Origin: Schlegelella_A sp963778525
GTDB lineage: Bacteria; Pseudomonadota; Gammaproteobacteria; Burkholderiales; Burkholderiaceae_C
DNA length: 64,000 bases
Reading direction: 5' to 3'
NCBI GenBank assembly: GCA_963778525.1
Contig: CAVZUJ010000009.1
Location: 124,001-188,000, forward strand
Made by a program: the position numbers and the translations under genes. Under the pieces are notes generated by a model. That model was not told the origin of the DNA, did no database searches, and saw only the letters and a program-made list of their open reading frames with translations. Below are positions 16,404 through 25,463 of the stretch, piece after piece (position 1 is the first letter of the stretch; each line of letters opens with the position of its first letter).

Positions 16404-17138
16404 ATGAACGACGCCCTCGCCCGCGTGCTCGTGGCCGATGACGAGGCCGACTTGCGTGCCTTGCTCGAGCGCTACCTCACCAGCCAGGGCTGCGTCGTGC
16501 GCGCCGTCGATGGCGGCGCGGCGATCGACAAGCTGCTGGCGCGCGAGCGCTTCGACGTGCTGGTGCTCGACGTCATGATGCCGGGCGAAGACGGCCTGGC
16601 CATCTGTCGGCGCCTGCGGGCCCAGGGCGAGACGATTCCGATCGTCATGCTGACGGCGCGCGGCGACCCGCTCGATCGCATCATCGGCCTCGAGATGGGC
16701 GCCGACGACTATCTGCCCAAGCCCTTCACGCCGCGCGAGCTGCTGGCGCGGATCCAGGCCCTGATCCGGCGCCAGCGCATCCTCGGCGCGCACGGCGGAC
16801 CGGCCGACGACGATGCCAGCATCGCCTTCGGCGAGCACACGCTGCATCTGGGCACGCGCCGGCTCGAGCGCGGCGGCGCCGAGGTGCCGCTGAGCAGCGC
16901 CGAGTTCGCCCTGCTGCGCGCCTTCGCCCTGCATCCGAACCGGCCGCTCGGCCGCGACCGCCTGATCGAGCTGGCGCACGGCCGCGACCACGAGGCGACC
17001 GACCGCAGCATCGACGTCCAGGTGATGCGGCTGCGCCGGCTGATCGAGGCCGACCCGGCCGAGCCGCGCCACATCCGCACGGTCTGGGGCGTCGGCTACG
17101 TCTTCGTTCCCGACGCGCGCGCCAGCGGCACGCCATGA
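16404..17138 (+). CDS. OmpR-family response regulator
   Basis: This 244-residue regulator has an N-terminal receiver (acidic pair in VLVADDEAD, phospho-acceptor D56 in LVLDVMMPG, T84 in MLTAR, K106 in LPKPF). A C-terminal winged helix follows, with the family ending RTVWGVGYVFVPD. It is the OmpR-like branch by its partner kinase and length. The ATG at 16404 follows TACGAT by 7 bp without a Shine-Dalgarno. Its stop overlaps the kinase start (ATGA), so the pair is translationally coupled. Upstream repeats suggest autoregulation. Confidence 0.93.
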   Translation: MNDALARVLVADDEADLRALLERYLTSQGCVVRAVDGGAAIDKLLARERFDVLVLDVMMPGEDGLAICRRLRAQGETIPIVMLTARGDPLDRIIGLEMGADDYLPKPFTPRELLARIQALIRRQRILGAHGGPADDDASIAFGEHTLHLGTRRLERGGAEVPLSSAEFALLRAFALHPNRPLGRDRLIELAHGRDHEATDRSIDVQVMRLRRLIEADPAEPRHIRTVWGVGYVFVPDARASGTP

Positions 17139-18493
17139 CAGCCTGGCCGCGCAGCCTGGTCGGCCGCAACGCGCTGCTGATCATCGTGCTGATGGTCCTG
17201 GCGCAGCTCATCAGCAGCGTGCTGGTGCGCCAGCTCATCGTCAAGCCGAGACTCGAGCAGATCGCCGACGCGGTGGCGCGCAACGTCGCGGCGATGCGGG
17301 CCGGCCTCGAAGCCTTGCCGCCGCCCGAGCGGCAGGCGTTCCTCGATGCCTTCAGCCGGCGCGGTGCCGTCGTCCCGGGCGCAGGCGAGGGTGCGGCGCT
17401 GACCGGACCCGATCGCCTGTCGCCACTCGAGCGGCTTTTCGTGCGCGCGGTCTCGACCCGACTCGAGGCCGACGGCAGCGAGGCGATCTGGCGCCGTGAC
17501 GGCGATCGCGGCCTCGCCCTGCGCCTGCGCATCGGTGCGCTGGACTACTGGCTGACCCTGCCGAGCGTGCTGGCGGCCCGCGAATTCACGGGCGCCTGGC
17601 TCGCCTCTTCGGCGGCGGCAGCGCTGCTCGCGTTGCTGGGGGCCTTGTCGATCCAGCGCCTGATCGGCGCGCCGCTGCGTTCGCTGGTGCAGGCGACAGA
17701 AACGCTCGGCAGCGGCGCCCGGCCCGAGCCGCTGGCCGAAGACGGCCCCCTCGAGATCGCGTCGGTCAGTCGCAGCTTCAACCAGCTCGTGCGCCGGCTC
17801 GATGCGGCCGAACGCGAGCGCGCCTTCATGCTCGCCGGCATCTCGCACGACCTGCGCACGCCGCTGACCAAGCTGCGCCTCGGCGTCGAGCTCCTGGCGA
17901 GCGAGACCGAGCCCGAGATCGCCGCCAGCCTGACGCGCAGCATCGAGGAGATGGATGCGATCGTCGGCCAGTTCCTCGACTTCGCGCGGGTCGATGACAG
18001 CGCCATGCCGAGCGAACGCGCCAGTCTCGATGTGCTCGGCCGCGATGTCGCGGCATCGTTCGCCGACCACGGCCAGGCGATCGAGCTGGCCCTCGTTGCC
18101 GTGCCCGCCGTGTCGATGCGCAAGCCGCTGGTGCGGCGCGCCATCGCCAACCTCGTCGAGAACGCCTTCCGGCACGGCCGCGCGCCGGTGTGCATGAGGA
18201 CCGGCAGCGATGCGCATTGGGCCTGGCTCGAGGTGGCCGATGCCGGCGACGGCATCGCCGCGACGGAAGTCGAGGCCATGAAGCAGCCGTTTCGGCGCGC
18301 CGGCACGGCGCGCAGCGGGCCACCCGGCTCCGGGCTCGGCCTGTCGATCGTCGAGCGTGTGGCGCAAGGCCATGGCGGCGGGCTCGACCTGCTGCCGGCC
18401 GAGCCGCACGGCCTGCGCGCGCGCCTGCGCCTGCCGCGCGAAAAGGCGGCCGAGGCCAAGGCCCGAGTTCCCGAGGCGCGCGCAACGCCTTGA
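17135..18493 (+). CDS. EnvZ-type sensor histidine kinase
   Basis: This 452-residue inner-membrane kinase has TM1 near residues 10-35, a short periplasmic region of about 110 residues, TM2 near 150-170 and a HAMP linker. The dimerisation domain carries the phosphorylated His in GISHDLRTPLTKLRLG (about 238). The ATPase domain has NLVENAFRHG (N box), VADAGDGI (G1) and GSGLGLSIVERV (G2). This arrangement and the neighbouring OmpR-type gene make it the cognate kinase. The signal sensed is unknown; osmolarity is an analogy only. Confidence 0.92.
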   Translation: MTAWPRSLVGRNALLIIVLMVLAQLISSVLVRQLIVKPRLEQIADAVARNVAAMRAGLEALPPPERQAFLDAFSRRGAVVPGAGEGAALTGPDRLSPLERLFVRAVSTRLEADGSEAIWRRDGDRGLALRLRIGALDYWLTLPSVLAAREFTGAWLASSAAAALLALLGALSIQRLIGAPLRSLVQATETLGSGARPEPLAEDGPLEIASVSRSFNQLVRRLDAAERERAFMLAGISHDLRTPLTKLRLGVELLASETEPEIAASLTRSIEEMDAIVGQFLDFARVDDSAMPSERASLDVLGRDVAASFADHGQAIELALVAVPAVSMRKPLVRRAIANLVENAFRHGRAPVCMRTGSDAHWAWLEVADAGDGIAATEVEAMKQPFRRAGTARSGPPGSGLGLSIVERVAQGHGGGLDLLPAEPHGLRARLRLPREKAAEAKARVPEARATP

Positions 18494-18618
18494 TCGGTGG
18501 CGCCGACGGCGCCCGGGCGAATCCCTACACTCTCGGACGCGTCGCCGGGTCACGAGCCTGGACGGCGCCATTCGCTCACGAGCTTCTGCACCGAGGCTCC
18601 TACCAAAGGGTTCGTCCG

Positions 18619-21600
18619 ATGAATGCCCCCCTTCCCGACGCGGTTCGCAAGGCGCTCGAAAGCGTCACCCTCGACGACAAGTACGCGCTCGAATCGGGCC
18701 GTGCCTTCATGAGCGGCGTGCAGGCCCTGGTGCGCCTGCCGATGCTGCAGAAAAAGCGCGATGCGGTGTTCGGCCTGAACACCGGCGGCTTCATCAGCGG
18801 CTACCGGGGCTCGCCGCTCGGCGGCTACGACCAGGCCCTGTGGCAGGCCAAGAAGCACCTGGCGGCCCAGAACATCGTCTTTCAGCCCGGCGTCAACGAG
18901 GAGCTCGCCGCGACCGCGGTCTGGGGCACGCAGCAGCTCGATCTCTATCCCGAATCGAAGAAGGTCGACGGCGTGTTCGGCATCTGGTACGGCAAGGGGC
19001 CCGGCGTCGACCGCTGCTCCGATGTCTTCAAGCACGCCAACATGGCCGGCACCTCGAAGCACGGCGGCGTGATCGCCATCGCCGGCGACGACCACATCGC
19101 CAAGAGCTCGACCGCGGCGCACCAGAGCGACCACATCTTCAAGGCCTGCGGCCTGCCGGTGTTCTTCCCGTCGAGCGTGCAGGACATCCTCGACATGGGG
19201 CTGCACGCCTTCGCGATGAGCCGGTTCGCCGGCGTCTGGTCGAGCATGAAGACGATCCAGGAAGTGGTGGAGTCGTCGTCGAGCGTGTCCGTCGATCCGG
19301 ACCGCGTCGACATCATCCTGCCCGAAGACTTCCAGATGCCCGCCGGCGGCCTGCACATCCGCTGGCCCGACGCGCCGCTCGAGCAGGAAGCGCGGCTGAT
19401 GGACTACAAGTGGTACGCGGCGCTCGCCTATGTGCGCGCGAACCGCCTCAACTACAACGTCGTCGAAGGGCCGAACGACCGCTTCGGCATCATCGCCAGC
19501 GGCAAGGCCTACAACGACACCCGCCAGGCCCTCGCCGATCTCGGGCTCGACGACGAAACCTGCCGGCGCATCGGCATCCGGGTGCACAAGGTCAATGTCG
19601 TCTGGCCGCTCGAGGCGACGATCACGCGCGAATTCGCGCGCGGCCTGGAGGAGATCCTGGTCGTCGAGGAGAAGCGCCAGGTCATCGAATACCAGCTGAA
19701 GGAAGAGCTCTACGGCTGGCGCCCCGACGTGCGCCCGAACGTGCTCGGCAAGTTCGACGAGAGCGAAGGCGACGAGACCGGCGGCGAATGGAGCCAGGCC
19801 AATCCGGCGCAGCACTGGCTGCTGCGCGCGCAGGCCGATCTCACGCCGTCGATCATCGCCAAGGCGATCGCCCGGCGACTGGCCAAGCTCGGCGTCGACG
19901 GCGACATCTCGGCGCGCATGGCGATGCGCATCGCGCTGATCGAGGCGAAGGAGCAGAGCCTGCAGACGACGACGGTCGGCGCGGCGGCGGCCGGCGTCGA
20001 TCGCGCGCCGTGGTTTTGCAGCGGCTGCCCGCACAACACGTCGACGAAGGTGCCCGAGGGCTCGCGCGCCGTCGCCGGCATCGGCTGCCACTACATGGCG
20101 GTATGGATGGACCGCTCGACGGTCACCTTCAGCCAGATGGGCGGCGAAGGCGTGTCGTGGATCGGCCAGGCGCCCTTCACCACCGACAAGCACATCTTCG
20201 CCAACCTCGGCGACGGCACCTACTACCACTCGGGCCTCTTGGCGGTGCGCCAGAGCATCGCGGCCAAGGTGAACATCACCTACAAGATCCTCTTCAACGA
20301 CGCGGTCGCGATGACCGGCGGGCAGCCGGTCGACGGCACGCTCAAGGTGCCGGAGATGACGCGCGAGCTCGACGCCGAGGGCGCGAAGCGGGTCGTGGTC
20401 GTGAGCGACGAGCCCGAGAAGTACGAAGACGGCGACGTGAAGGCGCGGCTCGCCGGCGGCGTCACCGTGCATCACCGCGACGATCTCGACCGCATCCAGA
20501 AGGAGCTGCGCGAGATCACCGGCTGCACGATCATCATCTACGACCAGACCTGCGCCACCGAGAAGCGCCGGCGCAGGAAGCGCGGCACGATGGAAGACCC
20601 GGCCAAGCGGGTCATCGTCAACGAGCTGGTCTGCGAGGGCTGCGGCGACTGCTCGGTGCAGAGCAACTGCCTGTCGGTCGAGCCGGTCGAGACCGAGTTC
20701 GGGCGCAAGCGCCGCATCAACCAGAACACCTGCAACAAGGACTACTCCTGCCTGAAGGGCTTCTGCCCGAGCTTCGTCACGGTCGAAGGCGGCAAGCTGA
20801 AGAATGCCAAGAAGGGCGGCGCGGCGCGGCCGAGGCTGTCGAGCGTGGGCACGCCGCCGGACCCGGTGCTGCCGCTCGCGGAAAAGCCCTGGGGCATCGT
20901 CGTCGCGGGCGTCGGCGGCACCGGCGTCATCACCATCGGCCAGCTGCTCGGCATGGCCGCGCACCTCGAAGGCAAGGGCATCGTCACGCAGGACGCCGCC
21001 GGCCTGGCGCAAAAGGGCGGCGCCACGTGGAGCCACATCCAGATCGCCAATCGGGCCGACGCCATCCTGACGACCAAGGTCGGCACGGCCGAGGCCGACC
21101 TGGTGATCGGCTGCGATCCGATAGTCGCCGCCAACAAGGCCACGCTCGCGGTGATGCGCACCGGCCGCACCTACGTCGCGCTGAACACGCACGCGACGCC
21201 GACGGCAGCCTTCGTCGGCGACCCCGACTGGCAGTTTCCCGCCGGCCAGTGCGAGCGCCTGGTGCTCGAAGGCGCCGGCCCGGACCATGTCGGCAAGGTC
21301 GACGCCGATGCGCTCGCGGTGCAGCTCGTCGGCGACTCGATCTACACCAATCCGCTGATGCTCGGCTACGCCTGGCAGGAGGGTCGTGTGCCGCTTTCGC
21401 ATGCGGCGCTGATGCGCGCCATCGAGTTGAACGGCGTGCAGGTGGAGAACAACAAGACCGCCTTCGAATGGGGCCGGCGCGCCGCGCACGAGCCGCACGC
21501 GGTCAAGGCGCTGGTGCGGACCGGCCAGGTGATCGAGCTCGTGAAGCGCTCGAGCAGCCTCGACGACATGATCGCCAAGCGCGTCGAGTTCCTCACCGAC

Positions 21601-22344
21601 TACCAGAACGCCGGCTACGCCGCGCAATACAAGAGCTTCGTCGATCGCGTGCGCGCCACCGAAGCCGACCTCGTCTTCGCGCACACCGCCAGCCGGCCGG
21701 AGGCGGCCAAGCCGAGCACCCGCCTCACCGAAGCCGTCGCCCGCTATCTGTTCAAGCTCATGGCCTACAAGGACGAGTACGAGGTCGCGCGCCTGCACAG
21801 CGACCCGAAGTTCCTCGAGCGCGTGAGCTCGCAGTTCGAGGGGACGCTCGGCCAGGACTTCCAGCTGAACTATCACCTCGCGCCGCCGGCGATCGCGAAG
21901 AAGAACGACAAGGGCGAGCTGCAGAAGCAGAAGTTCGGGCCCTGGATGCTCTCCGCCTTTCGGGTCCTGAAGCGCTTCAAGGGCCTGCGCGGCACGCCCT
22001 TCGATCCGTTCGGCCGCACCGAGGAGCGGCGCATGGAGCGCGCGCTTGTCGGCGAGTACCGCGACGCGATGGAAGAAGTGCTGCGCTCGCTCGGAACGGC
22101 GAATCACGGCCTCGCCGTCGAGATCGCGCGCGTGCCGGAGATGATCCGCGGCTACGGTCATGTGAAGGCGCGCCACCTCGAGGCGGCGCGGCCGAAGTGG
22201 GATGCCCTGATGGCCGACTGGCGAGCCGGGCCGCTCCGCCTGCTGGCCCCGGTCGATGGCTTCGCGCCGACCGACGGACCCGACTCCGACCTCTCGACCC
22301 AGCCGATGGCGCTGGAGTCGGACCTGCCGCCCGGAACGGCATGA
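18619..22344 (+). CDS. Indolepyruvate ferredoxin oxidoreductase, fused subunits (IOR-2)
   Basis: This is a 1241-residue paralogue of IOR-1, with the same order: GFISGYRGSPLGGYDQAL, CSGCPHNTSTKV near 469, TPP site NLGDGTYYHSG near 531, Fe-S cluster CEGCGDCSVQSNC near 670 with CNKDYSC and CPSF, and gamma domain GVGGTGVITIG near 765. It is about 50 residues longer, mainly through an N-terminal MNAPLPDAVRKALESVTL and an acidic C-terminal tail. It oxidises aryl- or branched-chain 2-oxo acids to acyl-CoA. It has no dedicated regulator beside it; a TACACT hexamer lies in the 125-bp region upstream. Convergent with pldA. Divergent sequence from IOR-1 suggests different substrates. Confidence 0.93.
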   Translation: MNAPLPDAVRKALESVTLDDKYALESGRAFMSGVQALVRLPMLQKKRDAVFGLNTGGFISGYRGSPLGGYDQALWQAKKHLAAQNIVFQPGVNEELAATAVWGTQQLDLYPESKKVDGVFGIWYGKGPGVDRCSDVFKHANMAGTSKHGGVIAIAGDDHIAKSSTAAHQSDHIFKACGLPVFFPSSVQDILDMGLHAFAMSRFAGVWSSMKTIQEVVESSSSVSVDPDRVDIILPEDFQMPAGGLHIRWPDAPLEQEARLMDYKWYAALAYVRANRLNYNVVEGPNDRFGIIASGKAYNDTRQALADLGLDDETCRRIGIRVHKVNVVWPLEATITREFARGLEEILVVEEKRQVIEYQLKEELYGWRPDVRPNVLGKFDESEGDETGGEWSQANPAQHWLLRAQADLTPSIIAKAIARRLAKLGVDGDISARMAMRIALIEAKEQSLQTTTVGAAAAGVDRAPWFCSGCPHNTSTKVPEGSRAVAGIGCHYMAVWMDRSTVTFSQMGGEGVSWIGQAPFTTDKHIFANLGDGTYYHSGLLAVRQSIAAKVNITYKILFNDAVAMTGGQPVDGTLKVPEMTRELDAEGAKRVVVVSDEPEKYEDGDVKARLAGGVTVHHRDDLDRIQKELREITGCTIIIYDQTCATEKRRRRKRGTMEDPAKRVIVNELVCEGCGDCSVQSNCLSVEPVETEFGRKRRINQNTCNKDYSCLKGFCPSFVTVEGGKLKNAKKGGAARPRLSSVGTPPDPVLPLAEKPWGIVVAGVGGTGVITIGQLLGMAAHLEGKGIVTQDAAGLAQKGGATWSHIQIANRADAILTTKVGTAEADLVIGCDPIVAANKATLAVMRTGRTYVALNTHATPTAAFVGDPDWQFPAGQCERLVLEGAGPDHVGKVDADALAVQLVGDSIYTNPLMLGYAWQEGRVPLSHAALMRAIELNGVQVENNKTAFEWGRRAAHEPHAVKALVRTGQVIELVKRSSSLDDMIAKRVEFLTDYQNAGYAAQYKSFVDRVRATEADLVFAHTASRPEAAKPSTRLTEAVARYLFKLMAYKDEYEVARLHSDPKFLERVSSQFEGTLGQDFQLNYHLAPPAIAKKNDKGELQKQKFGPWMLSAFRVLKRFKGLRGTPFDPFGRTEERRMERALVGEYRDAMEEVLRSLGTANHGLAVEIARVPEMIRGYGHVKARHLEAARPKWDALMADWRAGPLRLLAPVDGFAPTDGPDSDLSTQPMALESDLPPGTA

Positions 22345-22359
22345 AGGTCGTGGCGCGGG

Positions 22360-23454
22360 CTACCAGCCGAGCAGGGTGACGCCCGCGCCCACCGAGGTCT
22401 GGCGAAAGTTGTAGTCGATCAGCGTCTCGCCGTAGCCCGAAAAGATCTGCAGGTACCAGCGCAGGCCCTTCGGGTCCTTGCGGCTGAACGGCATGGTGGC
22501 ATCGAGCTGGAGCGAACCGCGCGAGTCGAAGTTCGTCTTCCAGGTCGCACCGAGCACGTAGGCGCCCGGGCTCCAGAGCGCGACCAGCTCGGTCCGGCCG
22601 AGATAGTCCGTCAGGTCGGGGTTGTCGTCCTGCGATGCAGGCTCATGGGTGCGCATGTTGTAGCGCGCCGTCACGGCGAGCTCGCCGTTCTCCATGCCGC
22701 CGAGCGCGTACCAGCGGTTCCAGCTGCGCGAGAACGGATCGGACTGTCCGTTCGACTGGTGCGCCAGGCCGAGCCCGGCCATCTTCACTTTCCAGCCGAG
22801 CGGCAGATCGAGCGACGCCGGCACGACGTAGAAGAGCTCGGGCTGATGGTCCGTCGAGCGGAATGGGCGCGAGATGTCGGGGCTGTAGAGCTGCCACAGC
22901 GACTGCTGCGTGTACGCGAACCAGAGGTCGCCGCCGGGCAAGCCAACGTTCTCGAGCAGCTTGGTCCGCAGCGAGATCTGCAGCTTGGCCTCGACCGGGT
23001 CGTAGTCCGGCAGCTGGCCGCTGTGCCCCGGCGCCGGTGAATGCGGATGCTGGTTCAATGCGCTGGTGTAGTGCACGGGCAGGAAATAGTTCGGCTTGAA
23101 ACCGGAGAAATTGAACGTGCCGCGCTTTCGCTCCGGCGAGAGCTCCCAGTATTCGTCGAGGAAGTCGCCGCGATCGTCGATCTTGGCGACACGCCGGCTC
23201 GCCGACGCCACGGCATCGCTGGCCGCGCTGTCGGCGGCGCGCGGCGCTTCGGCGGCACCGCGAACCTGCGGCGCGACAGCCTTGTCGTAGCAGGCCAGGC
23301 GCTCGGCATCGATGCGGAGCTGGGCGCAGGCCTCGATTCCCGCCGGCAGCGGCACAGACGCCGTCGCCGGCTCGGCGGCGGCGACGCTCCAGGCACAGGC
23401 GCACAGACAGAGCATCGAAAGTTGTCTCGATGTGCGGCTCGCGATGCGGATCAT
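22360..23454 (-). CDS. pldA: Outer-membrane phospholipase A (PldA)
   Basis: This 364-residue protein has a signal peptide (ending near SVAAAE) and a C-terminal 12-strand beta-barrel ending in Trp, the outer-membrane sorting feature. The OMPLA catalytic signature GLAHQSNGQSDPFSRSWNR near residue 233 includes the active-site His and Ser, with Asn in the next strand. PldA hydrolyses phospholipids that reach the outer leaflet and helps keep membrane asymmetry. A 100-residue N-terminal extension with CAQLRIDAERLACYDK (two Cys) is common in betaproteobacterial forms. It is divergent from the LytS-type kinase. Confidence 0.92.
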   Translation of the reverse strand: MIRIASRTSRQLSMLCLCACAWSVAAAEPATASVPLPAGIEACAQLRIDAERLACYDKAVAPQVRGAAEAPRAADSAASDAVASASRRVAKIDDRGDFLDEYWELSPERKRGTFNFSGFKPNYFLPVHYTSALNQHPHSPAPGHSGQLPDYDPVEAKLQISLRTKLLENVGLPGGDLWFAYTQQSLWQLYSPDISRPFRSTDHQPELFYVVPASLDLPLGWKVKMAGLGLAHQSNGQSDPFSRSWNRWYALGGMENGELAVTARYNMRTHEPASQDDNPDLTDYLGRTELVALWSPGAYVLGATWKTNFDSRGSLQLDATMPFSRKDPKGLRWYLQIFSGYGETLIDYNFRQTSVGAGVTLLGW

Positions 23455-23609
23455 GTTCACTTCTCTCCTTGGTATCGGCCTCTGGCACGCTGCGCGCCTG
23501 TCGCAGCCCGATGCAGCCTGTCGGTCGCGCTTGCCGCTCCATCGCAGGGCCGTTGGCCGGCCGGGACGAGCCTCGTACAGTGCGGCCAGTCCCGATCCCA
23601 GTGCCTGCC

Positions 23610-25061
23610 ATGCCGATTCCGCCGCCCCCGCCCATTCCACCGACGCCGCCCCTGCCTGCTGACCGGTCGGCCTGGCAAACCCTGAAGGCCGAGGCGGTGC
23701 GACTGTTCCATGCCTACGGCAACTGGCTCGTCAGCATCACCTGGATCCGGTTCGCCCTGCTTTCGGTGCTGCTGCTGATCGGCTCCATGGTGCTCTCCGA
23801 TATTGCACGCCCAGCTTCTGGCGACAGCGAAGAGGTGACGATCACGCCCGGCAACACGCAGGCCCCCGCCGCCCCGGTACCACCGGCGGCGCCGCACAAG
23901 CCGGCGCCGGCAGCACAGATCGACAGGAACACCGGCGACGACCGCGAGCTGACGATCTCGATCGACAAGAACGGCGTGCGGATTGTGCCGCGCGCCGCAG
24001 CCGCGAGCGCGGCCTCGGCCAGCGCCGCGGCGAGCAATGCGGCGAGCACGCCGGCGGCGACCTCCGGGGCGGTCAACATCGGCGATGAAGGCGTCGAGAT
24101 CAAGCTGCCGCCCGGTGCGAACAGTGAAGCTGTTCGTGACGCCGTGAACGAGGCGCGCTCGGCGGTGATCGAGGCGATCCGCGAGTCGGCGCGCGAATCG
24201 GCCGACCACGCCAAGGAAGCGGCCGAAGAGGCGAAGGCGGTCGCCGAGTCGAACCGCGCCACGGTGCGCACGATCCGACATATCCGCTCGGAACGATCGA
24301 AGCCGCCGTTCGGCGAAATGGCATGGCTTTTCATCGTGGCCTCGGCGATCCTGAAGATCAGCTACAAGGGCACCATCCAGGCCGAGGTCAAGGCCGCCGA
24401 GGCGACCGAGACCGCCGAGTCGGAGCAACTCAAGCGCCAGGTCGTCGAAGCGCGCATGGCCGCGATGCAGGCCCAGGTCGAGCCGCACTTCCTCTTCAAC
24501 ACGCTGGCCTCGATCGATCACCTGATCGAGACCGATCCGCCGCGCGCCAGCCAGATGCAGAAGAACCTGATCGCCCTGCTGCGCGCGTCGATGCCCTCGA
24601 TGCGCGAGGCCAGCCCCACGGCCCACAATCTGGGCCGCGAGATGGCGGTGATCCGGCCCTATCTGGAGATCCTGAAGGTGCGGATGGAAGATCGCCTGCA
24701 AGCCAACATCAGCGTCCCCGAAGGCCTGCTCTCGGCCGAGTTCCCATCGATGATGATCCAGTCGCTGGTTGAAAACGCGATCAAGCACGGACTCGAGCCG
24801 AAGGCCGAGGGCGGCAGGCTCGACGTCGCCGCCGAGATCGTGCACGGCAATCTCGCCGTCACGGTCGCCGACACCGGCCTGGGCTTCGGGCGCGCCGCGA
24901 CCGCCGGCACCGGCATCGGCCTGGCGAACATCCGCGAGCGGCTGAAGCTGCTCTATGGCGACCGCGCCTCGATGGTGGTGGCCGACAATTCACCGAGCGG
25001 GACGGTCGTCACGCTCACCGTTCCCTACCAGGCGCAGATGCGCGAAGGAGCGAGCGCATGA
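23610..25061 (+). CDS. LytS-type sensor histidine kinase with unusual Pro/Ala-rich sensor region
   Basis: In 483 residues the order is: proline-rich start MPIPPPPPIPPTPP, TM1 near 45-62, and an extracytoplasmic Pro/Ala-rich stretch. This contains two similar beta motifs, ISIDKNGVRI and VNIGDEGVEI, and then a strongly predicted coiled coil (EARSAVIEAIRESARESAD onward). TM2 follows near 235-250. The cytoplasmic kinase has the LytS motif QVEPHFLFNTLASIDHLI (His near 293), LVENAIKHGLEP and GTGIGLANIRERL. I chose ATG 23610 because earlier starts would overlap pldA. Its stop overlaps the next gene (ATGA). The sensor domain is not one I can name. Confidence 0.85.
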   Translation: MPIPPPPPIPPTPPLPADRSAWQTLKAEAVRLFHAYGNWLVSITWIRFALLSVLLLIGSMVLSDIARPASGDSEEVTITPGNTQAPAAPVPPAAPHKPAPAAQIDRNTGDDRELTISIDKNGVRIVPRAAAASAASASAAASNAASTPAATSGAVNIGDEGVEIKLPPGANSEAVRDAVNEARSAVIEAIRESARESADHAKEAAEEAKAVAESNRATVRTIRHIRSERSKPPFGEMAWLFIVASAILKISYKGTIQAEVKAAEATETAESEQLKRQVVEARMAAMQAQVEPHFLFNTLASIDHLIETDPPRASQMQKNLIALLRASMPSMREASPTAHNLGREMAVIRPYLEILKVRMEDRLQANISVPEGLLSAEFPSMMIQSLVENAIKHGLEPKAEGGRLDVAAEIVHGNLAVTVADTGLGFGRAATAGTGIGLANIRERLKLLYGDRASMVVADNSPSGTVVTLTVPYQAQMREGASA

Positions 25062-25450
25062 AGTCGAGATCTGGTGCGGGCCGCGTCGTCGTCGGGCTGG
25101 TGATGTTGCTGCTGTTTGCCATCGCGGTGGTGCTGGCTCTTCTCTGGTCGTTGTCGTCGCTCGACCACATGGCGATCACCGTCGACGGCGACACGCTCGC
25201 GCTGTCCGGCATCGGCGGTTGGCATGCCGCGCTGCTGGTCGTGGCCGGGGTCGCCGTGGTGCTGGTCGCGCTCGTGGTCGCCGCGCTCGCAGTCGTGCTG
25301 GTGCTCGCCATCGCGGCGCTCGGCGTCGCCGTCGGCGGCCTCACGGCCATCGCGGCGCTCGCGCTGGTGGCCTCGCCGCTGCTTCTGACCGGCTGGCTGA
25401 TCTGGCGCCTGGCTCGGCCGCCATCGGTGCCGCGCACCGCCACCGCATGA
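25058..25450 (+). CDS. Small hydrophobic membrane protein between LytS and LytTR genes
   Basis: This 130-residue protein is not recognised. It has an N-terminal TM (VVVGLVMLLLFAIAVVLALL), a short polar loop DHMAITVDGDTLALSG, then two or three Val/Ala/Leu-rich membrane segments and a basic C-terminus. The loop again looks like the ITVDGD/ISIDKN beta motif of the preceding kinase. It overlaps the kinase gene by 4 bp and ends 13 bp before the response regulator, so all three are one operon. An accessory membrane partner of the kinase is a reasonable inference. Confidence 0.7.
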   Translation: MKSRSGAGRVVVGLVMLLLFAIAVVLALLWSLSSLDHMAITVDGDTLALSGIGGWHAALLVVAGVAVVLVALVVAALAVVLVLAIAALGVAVGGLTAIAALALVASPLLLTGWLIWRLARPPSVPRTATA

Positions 25451-25463
25451 GGATGGCCAAGCC

